From CANJBX01 sp035556735 (GTDB lineage Bacteria > Pseudomonadota > Alphaproteobacteria > Rhizobiales > Xanthobacteraceae), in NCBI GenBank assembly GCA_035556735.1, contig DATMFF010000008.1, positions 186,001 through 250,000 of the forward strand: a DNA stretch of 64,000 nt, given 5' to 3'. Made by a program: the position numbers and the translations under genes. The notes beneath the pieces are model-generated. The model was not told the origin of the DNA. It made no database searches and was given only the letters and a program-made list of their open reading frames with translations. Position 1 is the stretch's first letter; every line of letters begins with the position of its first letter. Positions 48,415-56,250 of this stretch are shown here, in pieces.

Positions 48415-49215
48415 CTATAGGCGGGGGGAAACCTGCTTTGGCCGCGAGGCGAATGGGGGAGGCTCCGCGACGGCCGGATGCGGACCGTAGCGTTTGACCT
48501 TGAGTGCCAGCACAGCGGTGAGATGCCGCTCTATCACCCACTCGCACTCCGCCTCGATCATGTCTCCGAGGTAGCGCAGCACGCGGCCCGAACTGCGGGC
48601 GTAGGCATGAAGCTCGGTGCGGCTTGTGCGGCCAGTCGCGTCGGGGATTTCCCAGACGCGGTGATAGCCACTGGCGAGGCGATGGGCGGCCTTGGCGATG
48701 GCCACGATGCGCCATTCCTTGATGCGGTGGACCACCTGAGGCGCTTCCTCGATGAGCGCATGGACGGCCATCGTAATGGCAAGCAATCGCTCCGGCTTGA
48801 CGCCTGAATCCCGGAGCCGCGCGAGGGCGGCCTTTGCGCGTTCGGCCGGCGGCAACCCGCGCAGGCGTGTGGCGATGATCGCCGGGCCAGCCTGATTCAA
48901 GCACCCGCGAAGCCCCGCAATCGCCGCTTTGACGTAGGCGTCATCACGGTGCGGTTCGATGAGCGATAGAGCCGCCTTGAGGTAGGGCCTCAAGGCGGTG
49001 GCGGGGGGGCTTGGACACCATGGCGACCCGTGGCGTTGGCGGTGCAGCAAGTGCTTGCGGCAGAGAGTGCCGGCCAGCCCTATCTTCGCAGCGCGCTGCG
49101 TGGGCGAGCCGCACCCGGGGATTGTGCACCGTGAGAAGTGATCGCTCGCATCCGATGCCGAACGAGCTTGGACTGAGCACGCCCGCCGTCGTCGGGCGCC
49201 TGGGGATCGGGCCAT
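48415..49215 (-). CDS. Putative zinc-finger protein of the island (unknown function)
   Basis: The 266-residue protein has an N-terminal metal-binding-like segment CTIPGCGSPTQRAAKI, then GTLCRKHLLHRQRHG, with Cys/His spacing like that of HNH-type or zinc-ribbon domains of phage proteins. The remainder is helical and basic (PPAERAKAALARLRDSGVKP, IKEWRIVAIAKAAHRLASGY, SSGRVLRYLGDMIEAECEWV). No family was recognised. Its ATG shares one base with the preceding stop (TAATG), and the polymerase gene starts eight bases after its own stop. Confidence 0.65.
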   Translation of the reverse strand: MARSPGARRRRACSVQARSASDASDHFSRCTIPGCGSPTQRAAKIGLAGTLCRKHLLHRQRHGSPWCPSPPATALRPYLKAALSLIEPHRDDAYVKAAIAGLRGCLNQAGPAIIATRLRGLPPAERAKAALARLRDSGVKPERLLAITMAVHALIEEAPQVVHRIKEWRIVAIAKAAHRLASGYHRVWEIPDATGRTSRTELHAYARSSGRVLRYLGDMIEAECEWVIERHLTAVLALKVKRYGPHPAVAEPPPFASRPKQVSPRL

Positions 49216-49766
49216 TATCGGTCGTCCCGACCAGGACGCGGCCGGTTGTATGCTTCTAGTGCCCGGCGCACCCGGATCATCAGGCGCTTGTAGTTATCGC
49301 CGTGCTTCCAGTCGGAGCGACTCTTGAGACGCTCGGCAGTGACTTGGAGATTTGCATCGCGGCGAAGTTCCGCGATTAGCCTCCAATATGCTTCATGGGC
49401 CAGCGGTCTTCCGTCGGCCCTTCGGTAGCCACTCGGAATCCATACCTCGTCGAGCCAATGCTTGCTAAATGCGAAAACGACGTAATCGTTCGCCGAGAAG
49501 ATGTGCACGCTGGATGAGTGAGGAACAGCCTCCAATACTCGGTAGACCGCCGTCACATATCCGTTGCTCTCGTCGCTGCTAGACCCCGGTGGACTACTGG
49601 CCGCATTAGAATCTTCTAGGGCTCCGCTACCGGTTCTGTAAATTTCCCATGCATGAGCGGAGGGGCCGGCCGAATAGTCGTCGTTTGGGTTATCGTTAGC
49701 AACGATCCAGGCTTCGAAATTTCCGGCCGATTTGATGACGCGGGTGCGTGCCTCTGCAATTCCCAT
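49215..49766 (-). CDS. RNase H-like protein of the island
   Basis: The 183-residue protein resembles ribonuclease HI in its middle: SDESNGYVTAVYRVLEAVPH (position of the catalytic Glu), SVHIFSANDYVVFAFSKHWL (position of the TDSxYV strand, here ND), then VWIPSGYRRADGRPLAHEAY and WRLIAELRRDANLQVTAERL. The N-terminal strand EAWIVANDN may hold the first Asp. The final KGHxG...D helix of true RNase HI is not clear, so activity is uncertain. It is the first gene of the cassette with the zinc-finger and polymerase genes, which fits removal of RNA primers. Confidence 0.55.
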   Translation of the reverse strand: MGIAEARTRVIKSAGNFEAWIVANDNPNDDYSAGPSAHAWEIYRTGSGALEDSNAASSPPGSSSDESNGYVTAVYRVLEAVPHSSSVHIFSANDYVVFAFSKHWLDEVWIPSGYRRADGRPLAHEAYWRLIAELRRDANLQVTAERLKSRSDWKHGDNYKRLMIRVRRALEAYNRPRPGRDDR

Positions 49767-50010
49767 CTGAGCCTCGAAAGCTTTTGCTTTGCATATCGGC
49801 TCTCCTATTAGTTATTCGCATCGAGGCTATTCAATTCCCCCACGTGAAAGAAATTTGGCCCCCACGGCATCACCATTGGGGTGTCACCGAAGGCCGACAT
49901 GTAGGGTTAGGGTGTGTGCCCACGCTGCCATGAAGGCACTGCAAGTCCTCCACAATGGCCATCATCCGTGCGTGTACGTTCGCACGCACTTAGTGCATGG
50001 ACCTGACACG

Positions 50011-50694
50011 TTACGCGGTGTGCTGACGTGAAAGCACGTTACGAACGCTTGCAGCGTACCACTTGCCGCCGCGAGGTGTAGGAACGCCTCTGGCGTTGAG
50101 GGCATTGGCAATGTCCCTCAGAGAGGTGGGGCCCGCCTTCCGTATCTCTTGAATGATAGGCAACACGTTGGCGGCGTATCCGTTGGCAGTGGCCATGCTG
50201 ACCGCGGACGCCTTTCTACGAGCTTTGGCAAGCCTGTTCGACGGCGCACCAAGCTTCACCCCGCGAGCCCTTGCAGCAGCTAATGCGTCTTTCGTTCGAA
50301 CGGAAATCATCCTCCGCTCCTTTTCCGCCAAAGCAGCAAACAAGTGGAGGATGAACGGGTCCACATCAGGCCCCAACTCCGAGACAAGAAACGGCACGCG
50401 GTGGACCATCAGGCCGCTGATGAAATGCACGTCTCGGCTGAGGCGGTCCAACTTGGCGACAGCTACAGGGCAGCGGTGCTTCTTCGCTTCCTTCAATGCC
50501 GCGGCCAATTGAGGGCGACGCTCTAGCGCATCCGCCCCCTTGCCTGTTTCCACCTCGATGAACTCGGCCGCGATTTCGAAACCTTCCGCGCGGGCGAACT
50601 GTGCCAACGCTGTACGCTGGCCTTCGATGCCCAGTCCCGACCGGCCTTGCCGTGCCGATGACACGCGAAGATAGGTGACCAAGGGTCGCGACAT
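50011..50694 (-). CDS. Serine recombinase (resolvase/invertase family)
   Basis: The 227-residue protein has the resolvase catalytic domain: YLRVSSARQGRSGLGIEGQR with the nucleophile at Ser12, AVAKLDRLSRDVHFISGLM and FILHLFAALAEKERRMISVR. The C-terminal region (RDIANALNARGVPTPRGGKW) is the short recombinase helix-turn-helix. It could resolve or invert DNA within the island or be a passenger; no inverted crossover sites were found beside it. Confidence 0.92.
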   Translation of the reverse strand: MSRPLVTYLRVSSARQGRSGLGIEGQRTALAQFARAEGFEIAAEFIEVETGKGADALERRPQLAAALKEAKKHRCPVAVAKLDRLSRDVHFISGLMVHRVPFLVSELGPDVDPFILHLFAALAEKERRMISVRTKDALAAARARGVKLGAPSNRLAKARRKASAVSMATANGYAANVLPIIQEIRKAGPTSLRDIANALNARGVPTPRGGKWYAASVRNVLSRQHTA

Positions 50695-50896
50695 GAGGGT
50701 TGCTCCGGTTTTGTATAAAACCTATACGACCGTTTAGAGTTTATACAAAAGCGTCCAACGGGGGGATATGAGTCAAAGTGACTCACGTTGCTGGCTTGTC
50801 GCGCTAGTTCGCGAGTGCGCCCGGCGTTTCAAGTTCCCCAAGCTTGATCAGTCCCAAGCCCTGAGGGGCTACGGGGGGAAACCGGCGCGCTCGCGT

Positions 50897-50913
50897 TGAG
50901 AGGTCACCTCTCA
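50897..50913. promoter_or_regulatory. Perfect 17-bp palindrome
   Basis: TGAGAGGTCACCTCTCA reads the same on both strands around its central C/G. It lies between the resolvase gene and the small membrane-peptide gene and has the size of a dimeric repressor operator. Its regulator is unknown. Confidence 0.4.
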
Positions 50914-50967
50914 GATACGTGACCCCAAAACGTTGCCGGGCTCGACCCGAAGCAAATCAGGCGAGAC

Positions 50968-51066
50968 CTAGAGGGGGGCCCCGGCAAGATATTTTCGGAT
51001 GAGCAGGCCCGCCAATGCGGCAAGAGCAATGGCGGCCACGTAAGCAATCGGCTTGAGAACGCGCAT
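50968..51066 (-). CDS. 32-residue single-helix membrane peptide
   Basis: An ATG at 51066 preceded by GGGGAGGGGAACC (a strong ribosome-binding site) opens 32 codons: MRVLKPIAYVAAIALAALAG, then LLIRKYLAGAPL. It is one hydrophobic helix flanked by basic residues. Peptides of this kind include type I toxin-antitoxin toxins and small membrane regulators; nothing here proves either. The gene is divergent from the C-protein-like regulator, and its start is 30 bases from the operator. Confidence 0.5.
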   Translation of the reverse strand: MRVLKPIAYVAAIALAALAGLLIRKYLAGAPL

Positions 51067-51095
51067 GGTTCCCCTCCCCTGAGGCGATACGACGT

Positions 51096-51116
51096 GCATT
51101 ATAATGCGTCGCATTA
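51096..51116. promoter_or_regulatory. Overlapping palindromes over the regulator promoter
   Basis: GCATTATAATGC (51096-51107) and TAATGCGTCGCATTA (51102-51116) are each perfect palindromes and share six bases. The -10-like TATAAT (51100-51105) lies within them, with no good -35. This is the arrangement of a controller-protein operator where the regulator governs its own promoter. Confidence 0.6.
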
Positions 51117-51143
51117 AAATACAACGGGGTGTCGCATGCGCCT

Positions 51144-51377
51144 ATGGCACAAGACGTGCGGCGCATGGTCGGAGAGAACGTCAGGCGGCTTAGGTTGGCC
51201 GCAAAGATTTCTCAAGCCGAGCTAGCCGTCCGAATGGGAGTGGATCGCGCTTACGTAAGCGGCCTAGAGCAGGGGAATCGGAACCCAACCGTGGTCACTT
51301 TATGGCACATCGCGACAGCGCTGGGGGTGAAGCTAAGCGCGCTGGTATCGGATCGAAATTCTCGCGCGACGCGTTAG
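51144..51377 (+). CDS. C-protein-like XRE regulator of the restriction-modification cluster
   Basis: The 77-residue protein (MAQDVRRMVGENVRRLRLAA) is almost entirely one Cro/C1 helix-turn-helix: KISQAELAVRMGVDRAYVSG and LEQGNRNPTVVTLWHIATAL. Small regulators of this size next to restriction-modification genes are controller (C) proteins, which delay endonuclease expression. A GTG five codons upstream (51129) is an alternative start. vsr follows 30 bases after its stop. Confidence 0.82.
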   Translation: MAQDVRRMVGENVRRLRLAAKISQAELAVRMGVDRAYVSGLEQGNRNPTVVTLWHIATALGVKLSALVSDRNSRATR

Positions 51378-51407
51378 CCGATCACCCTCCTCCGCCGGGG
51401 GACACTA

Positions 51408-51815
51408 ATGGCCGATACCCGAACTCCAGCTCAACGCCGATACATCATGCAGAGTGTCGGGACGAGGAACACCGCGCCCGAGATGGTGGTGCGGAAGCTC
51501 CTCCACGGGCTAGGGTATCGCTATCGCCTTCACTCGCGAAGCCTGCCCGGCCGACCCGATGTTGTGTTCCCGGGCCGTAGAAAAGCGGTGCTGGTGCATG
51601 GTTGCTTCTGGCACGGTCACGGCTGTGCGAAAGGCCGACTTCCAAAATCACGGCTGGAATACTGGGGTCCGAAGATCGAGAAAAATCGCACCCGGGACGC
51701 CGCAGTGGTCGCCGAGATTGAGGATAGGGGCTGGCGGGTCCTGGTCGTCTGGCAATGTGAGATTAAAGATTTGCAAGCCCTAAAACGACGGCTTGTGAGA
51801 TTCTTGGATCGTTGA
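51408..51815 (+). CDS. vsr: Very short patch repair endonuclease
   Basis: The 135-residue protein has the complete Vsr pattern: DTRTPAQRRYIMQSVGTRNT, then LPGRPDVVFPGRRKAVLVHG with Asp51, and CFWHGHGC with His64 and His69, followed by YWGPKIEKNRTRDAAVVAEI. Asp51 and His69 have the same numbering as in E. coli Vsr. It nicks 5' to T in T:G mismatches that arise by deamination of 5-methylcytosine, protecting sites of the adjacent cytosine methyltransferase. Confidence 0.95.
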   Translation: MADTRTPAQRRYIMQSVGTRNTAPEMVVRKLLHGLGYRYRLHSRSLPGRPDVVFPGRRKAVLVHGCFWHGHGCAKGRLPKSRLEYWGPKIEKNRTRDAAVVAEIEDRGWRVLVVWQCEIKDLQALKRRLVRFLDR

Positions 51816-51884
51816 ACATTCCGATCGACTTTTGATTCGCGATGCGCTACGAATTGATTCGCGCGAATCACAAGTGGTGCAGCG

Positions 51885-53168
51885 ATGACAAGGCCAGTCG
51901 GCATAGACCTTTTCGCTGGTGCCGGTGGAATGTCGCTCGGGTTCGAGCAGGCAGGGTTCGACGTGGTGGCCGCGGTGGAGGTCGATCCAGTTCACGCGGC
52001 AGCGCACGCCTTCAATTTTCCCGGCTGCACCACAATCCCCCGTTCAGTGACCGGTTTGTCGGGCAGCGAGATACGCCGAATGGCTGGCCTTGGACGGCGT
52101 CCGGTCGATGTCGTTTTCGGCGGAGCACCCTGTCAGGGCTTCAGTCTCATAGGACAGCGCGCCTTGAAGGACCCGCGCAACGCTCTAGTCAGTGACTTCG
52201 TACGTATCGTTAAGGAAGTGAGGCCACGCTATTTTGTATTCGAGAACGTTAAGGGCCTTACGTTAGGTAAGCATCGCCTGTTTCTAGAGGAACTGATCGA
52301 AGCGTTTAGTGGCGACTACAAGATTCAATTACCGTGGCAAGTGCTGAACGCGGCGCGCTTCGGCGTTCCTCAGGACCGGCAGCGCCTAATTCTTTTCGGA
52401 GCGCGGCGGGGATTGCGGCTGCCAGAGTATCCCACAGCAACCGACCTAGCGCCTACCTGCGCAGATGCACTCGAAGATATTCCGGACGCCGAGGCGTTCG
52501 ATGAACTCCTCGATGAGGATTCGGTCGAGGTGGAACGCTGGCCGGTCCCTCGGTCTGAATACGCCCGGGAGATGCGATGTCTCGCCAATGATAGTTGGCA
52601 CTATGGCCACGTCCGTGAATGGAATCCCAAGCTGCTTACTTCAAGTCTTCGAACCCATCACACGGCGATTAGCCGCAGGCGGTTTGACAGGACGGCGGAG
52701 GGCGAGGTCGAACCCATCTCGCGTTTTTTCAAACTGCCGCGCCATGGAGTGAGCAACACGCTTCGAGCGGGTACTGATTCAGCGCGTGGCGCATTTACCA
52801 GCCCGCGCCCAATCCACTACGCGTATGCCCGGTGCATCACCGTTCGGGAGATGGCCCGTCTCCATGGGTTCCCCGATTGGTTCCGCTTCCACGTGACCAA
52901 GTGGCACGGAGCGCGCCAGATCGGAAACGCCGTGCCACCACCTCTTGCCCGCGCCATTGCAAGGAGCGTGATGAAGGCGCTGGATGCGCGACCCTCGCGG
53001 CCACGTGGGACGACGGAGTTGGGCGATCCCGCGTTGTTGTCTATGGATATGAGTGAAGCTGCGCAATTTTGGGGAATCGACTCGCCGATTGCACGACGAA
53101 ACAAGAAGAGCGGCGCCCGCAAGCGACGGCAAGAAGACATTGAAGCGCAACTGGCGCTGGAAATCTGA
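51885..53168 (+). CDS. DNA (cytosine-5-)-methyltransferase
   Basis: The 427-residue enzyme has motif I GIDLFAGAGGMSLGFEQAGF, the catalytic PCQGFS with Cys83, motif VI ENV at 120-122, motif VIII QDRQRLILFGARRG and the C-terminal motif X HGARQIGNAVPPPLARAIA. The variable region between VIII and IX (about residues 190-285) sets the target sequence, which cannot be read out. It pairs with vsr upstream. The last 40 residues are basic and rich in Arg/Lys. Confidence 0.95.
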   Translation: MTRPVGIDLFAGAGGMSLGFEQAGFDVVAAVEVDPVHAAAHAFNFPGCTTIPRSVTGLSGSEIRRMAGLGRRPVDVVFGGAPCQGFSLIGQRALKDPRNALVSDFVRIVKEVRPRYFVFENVKGLTLGKHRLFLEELIEAFSGDYKIQLPWQVLNAARFGVPQDRQRLILFGARRGLRLPEYPTATDLAPTCADALEDIPDAEAFDELLDEDSVEVERWPVPRSEYAREMRCLANDSWHYGHVREWNPKLLTSSLRTHHTAISRRRFDRTAEGEVEPISRFFKLPRHGVSNTLRAGTDSARGAFTSPRPIHYAYARCITVREMARLHGFPDWFRFHVTKWHGARQIGNAVPPPLARAIARSVMKALDARPSRPRGTTELGDPALLSMDMSEAAQFWGIDSPIARRNKKSGARKRRQEDIEAQLALEI

Positions 53169-53182
53169 GAAGGACGCCGGTT

Positions 53183-53845
53183 CTAGTTGGGGTAGTCCCC
53201 CTCGCGTTCCAACCTTTTCCTACAAGGCGGAATCCAAACTAGGCGGGTCTGAGCTTCCGAAGCTATTCGCCTATCCCATACGAACCAAGCATAGCCAGTG
53301 GCGGTGGACGCTGTGCGGTCAAGCCGACCTCGTAGCATTGGAACCCGTTCGACAAATTGGCCGAATATGTTTGGCGGCGATTGACGGAAAATAGATTCGT
53401 ATCGGCCCAAGCTTTCCAAGAAAACCGTTCGCGCCAAAACGGCAACGCCTTGGCGGGCAACATCAAGCGCACGCAGAACGAAGCGGTCCGCTAGGCGGAA
53501 AGGCGGGTTTGTAATCACCCAATCAACACTATTCGATTCATATGGGCTGCCGAGAAAATCGCGCACCTTCCCGAAGCCGTAGTCATGCACATCCGCACTC
53601 TCAACTTCACCGAAATATTCCTTTAGTACGCGCGCCATGTGTCCCGCGCCGCAGGCGGGCTCAAGGCAACACAAAGTCGAGAGTCCGTCTTGCCGGCTTA
53701 GTACATGCTCAAGCAAAGCCCGCGTAGCCCAGGGAGGAGTTGGGAAATCGTCGAGCCCATCGGCAGGTTCAATCCGCTGGGACATGACTGCCGGGGATGT
53801 GTTTTGCGACCGAACCGTCCTAGTGGCGAGCGGTTGTCGATTCAT
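53183..53845 (-). CDS. DNA methyltransferase with NPPF motif (probably adenine-specific)
   Basis: The 220-residue protein shows DFPTPPWATRALLEHVL, the SAM-binding motif CLEPACGAGHMARVLKEYF and the catalytic DWVITNPPFRLADRFVLRAL with Asn113-Pro-Pro-Phe, the signature of N6-adenine (or N4-cytosine) methyltransferases. It is short and lacks an obvious target-recognition domain, so the recognition may be internal or come from a partner. It is overlapped by four bases with the upstream nuclease-like gene and converges on the cytosine methyltransferase gene 14 bases away. Confidence 0.78.
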   Translation of the reverse strand: MNRQPLATRTVRSQNTSPAVMSQRIEPADGLDDFPTPPWATRALLEHVLSRQDGLSTLCCLEPACGAGHMARVLKEYFGEVESADVHDYGFGKVRDFLGSPYESNSVDWVITNPPFRLADRFVLRALDVARQGVAVLARTVFLESLGRYESIFRQSPPNIFGQFVERVPMLRGRLDRTASTATGYAWFVWDRRIASEAQTRLVWIPPCRKRLEREGDYPN

Positions 53846-54900
53846 GATGGTACTTCTTCGTCCGGGCCATCAGAATTGAGAACGCCGCTTCGCGCCGCGT
53901 TCGACTCTATGTCTTGATCGGACAAGATCGGCCGCTCCTGGCCTTCCTGGGAAGGATTGGTCGCTAATGTGTAGTGCCGCTCAAACACTTTCGTAACGAG
54001 TTCGCTATCTCGATCCACCGCAAAGCGGATCATTGCGAATGTAAATTCGTCCACCACCTTAGCCGCGATTGGAATGACCTCGGCTCCGGGGAATGTATCG
54101 GCCGCAGCCCAATAGTTCGAAAGTATTTGGTCGGCCGTCAGTCGTTCTGACCGGGCGCGTCCCTTGGCTTCGACTGGGATCGCATAGTGAGCGCCGTTAC
54201 TATCGAGGCCGACGTACATTTCGTCTATTTCAACAGGGGAGCCAGTATCCTCGGCGGCGGTCTTCCAATGACTTTGCAGCGAGTAGGTGCTCAGCCCGAG
54301 GAACAAGCTGACAAGATTGTTGTAACGAATTCGAGCGAGGAGCGCTTGCTCGTCGTCGCGGGCGTAGCGCTCGACAATGGTCGGCAATGCGTCCGGAATC
54401 TTGACTGAAATAGGATCGTCATCGAGTTCGAATACCCCTTCGCCAATACCATAAAGACTGAAAACATACTCGCCCTTCGCTGTTGGCTTCACTCGCCACT
54501 CTTTTCCCGCCGGTGCGGTTGCCTGCACCTCGGCCGGCAGGGCTCCGCGCCCCTTGATATTGTATTTCAAATCATAGGGATTGCCGCCTTCGAGCCCGAG
54601 AGTCCTTTGCCACCGCGCGAGGTCGGTCGTAGTGAACGGGAGGTCTACGTGCTGCTTATCTGCTGCACTGAACTTTTCGCCGAACAGCGCACGGAAGATT
54701 TTTCTGTATTTGTCCCAGGTGTTGACTTCCCGCTCGATTTCATCGTCTGACCAGCCTTCGAAGTTTTTGATTATTGTTTTGACCGTAGCCGGACTGATGT
54801 CGAGAGCGGCTGCAATGCTATTGCGCGCCTCTCCTGCCGCGACCGCGGCGCGGACTTTCTGCACATCGTCATATGACAGCGTTCTTAGACGACGAACCAC
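53842..54900 (-). CDS. Putative restriction endonuclease, PD-(D/E)XK-like
   Basis: The 352-residue protein begins with a helix-turn-helix (SYDDVQKVRAAVAAGEARNS, IAAALDISPATVKTIIKNF; residues 9-47). In the C-terminal half, PVEIDEMYVGLDSNGAHYAI followed by PVEAKG has the D226/E227 ... E244-x-K246 spacing of the PD-(D/E)XK nuclease active site. Between them is an uncharacterised region with YVFSLYGIGEGVFELDDDPI. No family name was recognised. The four-base overlap with a DNA methyltransferase gene argues that it is the cognate endonuclease of a type II-like system. Confidence 0.55.
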   Translation of the reverse strand: MVRRLRTLSYDDVQKVRAAVAAGEARNSIAAALDISPATVKTIIKNFEGWSDDEIEREVNTWDKYRKIFRALFGEKFSAADKQHVDLPFTTTDLARWQRTLGLEGGNPYDLKYNIKGRGALPAEVQATAPAGKEWRVKPTAKGEYVFSLYGIGEGVFELDDDPISVKIPDALPTIVERYARDDEQALLARIRYNNLVSLFLGLSTYSLQSHWKTAAEDTGSPVEIDEMYVGLDSNGAHYAIPVEAKGRARSERLTADQILSNYWAAADTFPGAEVIPIAAKVVDEFTFAMIRFAVDRDSELVTKVFERHYTLATNPSQEGQERPILSDQDIESNAARSGVLNSDGPDEEVPS

Positions 54901-55028
54901 CCCGGTGCTCCCACGTGCGTAGGGAGTGATAACCCAGCATCGAGTTGAGCAACAGCGCTGGGATACATTCTTGCGCGGCAGGAGAAAAAGCCCTATAGAT
55001 TCAATGGCTAACAGGGATGGGCGCGTAA

Positions 55029-55046
55029 TCCTCTCCTGGGCACCAT
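55029..55046 (+). repeat. attR of the tRNA-Leu island
   Basis: TCCTCTCCTGGGCACCAT exactly repeats the end of the tRNA-Leu gene. The bases upstream do not resemble a tRNA, so this is a duplicated integration end rather than a gene. It lies 130 bases beyond the endonuclease-like gene. Confidence 0.85.
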
Positions 55047-55091
55047 CGCGTTATCAAGCGATTGAAATCAAACACTGATCGAGAGCTGTCT

Positions 55092-55997
55092 TTAGATCGG
55101 CCGCCATGCGGCTGATTGCACCTGCGTCCTGGCGGACTTCATGTCGCGCGCCGGAGGCAGTCCGAACATGCGGCCATATTCCCGCGTGAACTGAGGAACG
55201 CTCTCGTATCCCACCGCATAAGCGGCATTGCTGATCGTGGCTCCGTCCGCGAGCATCATCCGGCGCGCCTCGATCAGCCTGAGCTGCTTCTGAAACTGAA
55301 GGGGCGTCAAGGAGGTGATGGCCCTGAAGTGTTCATGAAGCGACGACGCGCTCATGCCGGCGGCCGCGGCCAGTTGCTCCACCCTCAGCGGCCTGGCGAG
55401 ATTCGCGCGGATGAGCGCGACTGCGCGCGCCACGCGCTGCGCATGGCTCTCAGCAACCCCGAGGCTGCGAATGGCTCCGCCGTGCCGGCCCGACATCAGC
55501 CAGAAATGCAGCTCACGAAGCAACTGTGCCTGCAGCACCGGCAGCGACTCCGGCCGGTCAAGAAGACGGATCAGTCGCAGCGCCGCGTCAGCCACCTCGG
55601 CTTCGGTCGGATCGACACGGATCGGGCTACCCTGCTCTGCGCGGACGATGCCCATTTCCACCGACAGCGCCTCGATGATCGAAGGATCGAGCTCCAGGAC
55701 CAGCGAGTAGTAGGGCGCGCGCAGACTCGCGCGGGTGATCTGACTCACGGTCGGCACGTCGGCGGCGATCAGCAGCGAGTCGCCAGCGCCGAACTCGAAG
55801 CTCTGGCTGCTCATTGTGACGCGCTTGCCGCCTTGCACGACCAACGCGACGAGTGGACGCGAGATCGCGTACTGCAGCTCGCTCGGCATGATCGCCCGGA
55901 TGGTGGACAGGCCAGGGATCGGCGTTCGGGCGACGCCGAATTCGTCCGAGTGTGCGTCGGCATGGCGACGGACGCTGTCGAGCAATGTGCTTGTCAC
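55092..55997 (-). CDS. AraC-family transcriptional regulator
   Basis: The 301-residue protein has an N-terminal AraC-N cupin-like domain (IRAIMPSELQYAISRPLVAL, GAGDSLLIAADVPTVSQITR) and a C-terminal pair of helix-turn-helices (VEQLAAAAGMSASSLHEHFR, ISNAAYAVGYESVPQFTREY). It is divergent from the SDR gene, and two copies of a 17-base direct repeat lie in the space between them; regulation of the SDR-tautomerase genes in response to a small effector is inferred. Confidence 0.92.
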   Translation of the reverse strand: MTSTLLDSVRRHADAHSDEFGVARTPIPGLSTIRAIMPSELQYAISRPLVALVVQGGKRVTMSSQSFEFGAGDSLLIAADVPTVSQITRASLRAPYYSLVLELDPSIIEALSVEMGIVRAEQGSPIRVDPTEAEVADAALRLIRLLDRPESLPVLQAQLLRELHFWLMSGRHGGAIRSLGVAESHAQRVARAVALIRANLARPLRVEQLAAAAGMSASSLHEHFRAITSLTPLQFQKQLRLIEARRMMLADGATISNAAYAVGYESVPQFTREYGRMFGLPPARDMKSARTQVQSAAWRPI

Positions 55998-56047
55998 GTC
56001 TCCAGCATAGCTATCGCGGCCGATCTCGCAAGTTACTATCGAGGATC

Positions 56048-56170
56048 AGGCAAGAACGAGCGAGATTCTAGCAATCATATCAGACCTGGTGAGGCGTGAA
56101 GGCCCACCCTTGCTGTGTTGCCTCGGCGCTAGGGAGTATTGATCCGTAGGAATAGGCAAGAACGAGCGAG
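56048..56170. promoter_or_regulatory. Direct repeats, probable AraC-type operators
   Basis: AGGCAAGAACGAGCGAG occurs at 56048-56064 and 56154-56170, each followed by a related (G)ATTC-GCAA-AT stretch. The copies are 106 bases (about ten helical turns) apart in the divergent regulator/SDR promoter region, which suits binding by an AraC-family protein with looping. Confidence 0.6.
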
Positions 56171-56250
56171 GATTCGGCAACAATCGGGGACCAGCCGGTC
56201 TCATAAAGCTCCTGTCGGCACGACGCACACCTCAGAGACAGGAGTTTGAG

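Larger units (their letters stand above)
43484..55046. mobile_element. Integrated genomic island at tRNA-Leu (11.6 kb)
   Basis: The element is bounded by the 18-bp repeat of the tRNA end and carries its integrase next to attL. Contents are an EVE-HNH nuclease remnant, a secreted nuclease, a three-gene polymerase cassette, a serine resolvase, a C-protein-like regulator, vsr, dcm, and a methyltransferase/endonuclease pair. Parts of it (for example 45.3-46.2 and 53.2-54.9 kb) are visibly lower in G+C than the core genome. No capsid, portal or conjugation genes are seen, so it looks like a non-autonomous or satellite-type defence island. Confidence 0.85.

Noticed and set aside
51445..51651. Minus-strand frame inside vsr
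   Set aside because: It is antisense to the conserved Vsr catalytic region and encodes no recognisable protein.
55029..55046. A second tRNA-Leu gene
   Set aside because: Only the last 18 bases match; there is no acceptor, D or anticodon arm upstream.
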